From an uncultured Lachnospiraceae bacterium (GTDB lineage Bacteria; Bacillota; Clostridia; Lachnospirales; Lachnospiraceae), in the NCBI GenBank assembly GCA_934339135.1, contig CAKRHP010000008.1, positions 1 to 64,000 of the forward strand: a stretch of DNA of 64,000 nucleotides. Reading direction: 5' to 3'. Under the pieces are notes generated by a model. It made no database searches, was not told where the DNA came from, and worked only from the letters and a program-made list of their open reading frames with translations. The position numbers and the translations under genes are program-made. Of the stretch, positions 61,521 through 64,000 are shown one piece after another; position 1 is the stretch's first letter; each line of letters starts with the position of its first letter.

Positions 61521-62540
61521 ATGAAAGACAGGTTAAAACAGATCATGGATGAAGCAATGGCACAGATTGATTCCTCTGACAAGCTGGATAAGCTCAATGA
61601 GATCAAGGTGTCATTTTTGGGAAAGAAGGGTGAGTTGACATCCATTCTCAAGTCAATGAAGGATGTAGCTCCGGAGGATCGTCCAAAGGTTGGACAGATG
61701 GTAAATGATGCCCGCAGCAAGATCGAGGAGCATCTGGAGGAGAAAAAGAAAGTCTTCGAGAAGGCACTCCGTGAGGAAAAGATGAAAGCGGAGACCATCG
61801 ATGTAACATTACCGGGACAGCGTATTCCGGAAGGTCATCGTCATCCAAATACCAAGACCCTGGAGGAAGTAGAAAATATCTTTATCGGTATGGGCTATGA
61901 GGTTGTAGAGGGTCCGGAGATCGAGAGAGATTATTATAACTTTGAGGCTTTGAACATTCCGGCAGACCATCCGGCAAAGGACGAGCAGGATACCTTCTAT
62001 ATTACACAGGATATTCTTCTTCGTACCCAGACCTCTTCCGTACAGGTTCATGAGATGGAGAAGGGCAGACTGCCGATCCGTATGATCGCACCGGGACGAG
62101 TATTCCGTTCCGATGAGGTGGATGCAACACATTCTCCGACCTTCCATCAGATCGAGGGTCTTGTGGTAGACAAAAACATTACATTCTCCGATCTGAAGGG
62201 AACGCTGCAGGAGTTTGCAAAGCGTTTGTTTGGAGAGGATACAAAGGTAAAATTCCGTCCGCATCATTTCCAGTTTACGGAGCCGAGTGCCGAGATGGAT
62301 GTTACCTGTTTTAAATGCGGCGGAAAGGGCTGCCGTTTCTGTAAGGGCGAAGGCTGGGTTGAGATTCTCGGCTGTGGTATGGTTCATCCGCATGTGCTGG
62401 AGATGAGCGGCATTGATCCGGAGGAATATACAGGCTTTGCCTTTGGTGTCGGACTGGAGCGAATCGCATTGTTCAAGTACGAGATCGATGATATGAGATT
62501 ATTATACGAAAATGATACAAGATTCTTAAAGCAGTTCTAA
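61521..62540 (+). CDS. pheS: Phenylalanyl-tRNA synthetase alpha subunit
   Basis: 339 residues. A helical coiled-coil N-terminus (about 1-90, tRNA-binding) precedes the class II catalytic core with DQDTFY-type sequence (here DEQDTFYIT), LLRTQTSSVQVHEM, a GRVFRSDEVDATHSPTFHQIEGL motif and the C-terminal GFAFGVGLERIALFKY. It is the catalytic half of the alpha2-beta2 enzyme. GGAGG lies 6 bases before the ATG. It is controlled by the T-box leader upstream and followed 24 bases later by pheT. Confidence 0.96.
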   Translation: MKDRLKQIMDEAMAQIDSSDKLDKLNEIKVSFLGKKGELTSILKSMKDVAPEDRPKVGQMVNDARSKIEEHLEEKKKVFEKALREEKMKAETIDVTLPGQRIPEGHRHPNTKTLEEVENIFIGMGYEVVEGPEIERDYYNFEALNIPADHPAKDEQDTFYITQDILLRTQTSSVQVHEMEKGRLPIRMIAPGRVFRSDEVDATHSPTFHQIEGLVVDKNITFSDLKGTLQEFAKRLFGEDTKVKFRPHHFQFTEPSAEMDVTCFKCGGKGCRFCKGEGWVEILGCGMVHPHVLEMSGIDPEEYTGFAFGVGLERIALFKYEIDDMRLLYENDTRFLKQF

Positions 62541-62564
62541 TATAGAAGAAAGGAAGAAAATAAC

Positions 62565-64000
62565 ATGAATAGTTCAATATCATGGACAAAGGCGTATGTG
62601 CCGGATCTGGATTGTACGGCACAGGAATATATGGATGCAATGACATTGTCCGGTACAAAGGTGGAGGGATATACAGAGTTAGATAAAAATCTGGATAAGA
62701 TCATCGTTGGTAAGATCAACAAGATCGAAAAGCATCCGGATGCAGACAAGCTGGTGATCTGTCAGGTACAGATCGATGAGGCTGGCACAGAGGTACAGAT
62801 TGTCACAGGTGCTCCAAATGTCAAAGAGGGAGATAAGGTGCCGGTTGTACTGGATGGCGGTCATGTGGCAAGCAGCCACAAGGATGGCGAGTCAGAGAAT
62901 GGCTTCAAGATCAAAAAAGGAAAGCTCAGAGGCGTGGATTCCTTTGGTATGATGTGCTCCATTGATGAGCTGGGCTCCAATACCGATATGTATCCGGATG
63001 CAGCAGAGGATGGCATCTATATCCTCAGTGATAATCCGGAGTATGCCGATGCTCCGATCGGATCCGATGCAATAGAGCTTCTGGGACTTCATGATGTGGT
63101 ATTTGAGTATGAGGTAACCTCAAACCGTGTAGATTGTTTTGGACAGATCGGTATTGCCAGAGAGGTGGCTGCAACCTTCCGTAAGGATCTGGTGCTTCCG
63201 GAGGTGACAGAGACAGGTAACGGCGAGGATGTCAATGATTATGTATCAGTAGAGGTACAGGCACCGGAGCTTTGCTCCCGTTATGTGGCAAGAGTCGTAA
63301 AAAATATCAAGCTCGCCCCATCACCGGAGTGGATGCAGCGTCGTCTTGCCTCTGTCGGCATCCGTCCGATCAATAATATTGTAGATATCACGAACTATGT
63401 AATGGAGGAGTATGCACAGCCAATGCATGCGTATGATCTGGATAAACTGGCAGATCATAAGATTGTTGTACGTAAAGCGCACAAGGATGAGCCGTTTATG
63501 ACACTGGATGGTCAGGAGAGAGTTCTTGACGATACCATGCTGGTAATCTGTGACGGAGAGAAGCCGGTAGGTGTTGCCGGTATTATGGGTGGAGAAAACT
63601 CTAAGATCACGGATGATGTGACCACTATGCTTTTCGAGGCAGCAACCTTTGACGGAACCAATATCCGTAAATCAGGCAAGAAGCTTGGTATGCGTACCGA
63701 TGCGCAGGCAAAGTTTGAAAAGGGACTTGATCCGAACAATGCGATCGACGCCATGAACCGTGCCTGCCAGCTGATCGAGGAACTGGGTGCCGGTGAAGTT
63801 GTGGGTGGTGCTGTGGACGTATATCCGGTTAAGAAAGAACCAATCACCATCACATATAATGTAGAGAAGATCAATGCCCTTCTTGGTACCGATATTGACG
63901 AGGACACCATGGTGGCATATTTTGAGAAGCTGGATCTGACAGTAGATCGTGAGAAAAAGGAAGTTCTCGTACCAACCTGGAGACAGGATCTGGAGAGACT
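62565..64000 (+). CDS. pheT: Phenylalanyl-tRNA synthetase beta subunit (partial, runs off the window)
   Basis: Open from the ATG in taacATGaat to the window end, about 478 codons of an expected ~800. Visible: the N-terminal SISWTKAYVPDL, an OB-fold tRNA-binding (EMAP-like) domain around 40-150 (GKINKIEKHPDADKLVICQV and RGVDSFGMMCS), the VTSNRVDCFGQIGIAREVAA segment, and the editing B3/B4 region (RPINNIVDITNYVM...QPMHAYDLDKL, GIMGGENSKITD). It provides tRNA binding and editing for PheRS. A GAAAGGAAG site precedes it. Confidence 0.95.
   Translation, partial: MNSSISWTKAYVPDLDCTAQEYMDAMTLSGTKVEGYTELDKNLDKIIVGKINKIEKHPDADKLVICQVQIDEAGTEVQIVTGAPNVKEGDKVPVVLDGGHVASSHKDGESENGFKIKKGKLRGVDSFGMMCSIDELGSNTDMYPDAAEDGIYILSDNPEYADAPIGSDAIELLGLHDVVFEYEVTSNRVDCFGQIGIAREVAATFRKDLVLPEVTETGNGEDVNDYVSVEVQAPELCSRYVARVVKNIKLAPSPEWMQRRLASVGIRPINNIVDITNYVMEEYAQPMHAYDLDKLADHKIVVRKAHKDEPFMTLDGQERVLDDTMLVICDGEKPVGVAGIMGGENSKITDDVTTMLFEAATFDGTNIRKSGKKLGMRTDAQAKFEKGLDPNNAIDAMNRACQLIEELGAGEVVGGAVDVYPVKKEPITITYNVEKINALLGTDIDEDTMVAYFEKLDLTVDREKKEVLVPTWRQDLER

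Noticed and set aside
1..64000. CRISPR array, prophage or integrative element
   Set aside because: No regularly spaced direct repeats, cas genes, phage structural genes, conjugation genes or tRNA-linked attachment sites were seen. The only recombinase stands alone.

Overview
The window looks like a chromosomal segment of an anaerobic, low-to-moderate GC Firmicute, most likely a motile gut-type member of the Lachnospiraceae (Clostridia). This is inferred from gene families and order: HemZ, a clostridial-style MarR/ABC/ABC operon, tig-clpP-clpX-lon-engB, a T-box in front of pheST, cellobiose phosphorylase, CDP-glycerol transferases, CheV, and secreted Lys-rich Ig-like proteins with Ser/Pro/Ala linkers. 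No database search was possible, so genus and species are not claimed.

Layout. 1-1000: the 3' end of a 23S rRNA with its terminator and no 5S gene behind it, then aroK on the minus strand. 1-3 kb: cheV and a convergent cytosolic subtilisin-like protease. 3-8 kb: a cell-surface block in which a secreted fibronectin-III/propeller-like protein lies between two CDP-glycerol glycerophosphotransferase family genes. 8-12.3 kb: a 58-residue protein, a membrane-anchored C39-like peptidase, the (p)ppGpp enzyme Rel and a metallo-beta-lactamase-fold hydrolase. 12.4-19.6 kb: hemZ, an HD-GYP-type protein, aspS, a PAP2 phosphatase and leuS. 19.6-24 kb: a MarR-controlled heterodimeric ABC exporter with a recognisable promoter and operator. 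24-29.5 kb, minus strand: argH, a small acidic membrane protein, pcrA and tyrA. 29.6-33 kb: a class A penicillin-binding protein, divergent from tyrA with back-to-back -35 boxes, and a small membrane protein.

33-42 kb is the accessory part of the window. It holds a shortened serine recombinase, two tandem paralogous secreted Lys-rich proteins driven by a promoter that begins inside the recombinase gene, an Rrf2 regulator with three cysteines, a 475-bp fold-back mobile element (MITE-like) with perfect 23-bp terminal inverted repeats, and an orphan BlaI/MecI-type regulator. 42-50 kb: a TPR lipoprotein, hflX coupled to a dihydrofolate reductase gene, an unknown hydrophilic protein, cellobiose phosphorylase (minus), a polysaccharide deacetylase and a small HTH regulator.

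50-64 kb is housekeeping: glmM; tig, clpP, clpX and lon (protein folding and proteolysis); engB (ribosome assembly); ddl and murF (peptidoglycan precursor); then a phenylalanine T-box leader with pheS and the first part of pheT, which runs off the window. Envelope construction recurs throughout: the teichoic-acid-type transferases, PBP1, PAP2 phosphatase, deacetylase, GlmM, Ddl and MurF.

The most unusual items are the fold-back element at 41019-41493, itself inside a second, outer inverted repeat, and the recombinase plus tandem surface-protein locus at 33-40 kb. No CRISPR array, tRNA gene, prophage or complete transposon was seen.
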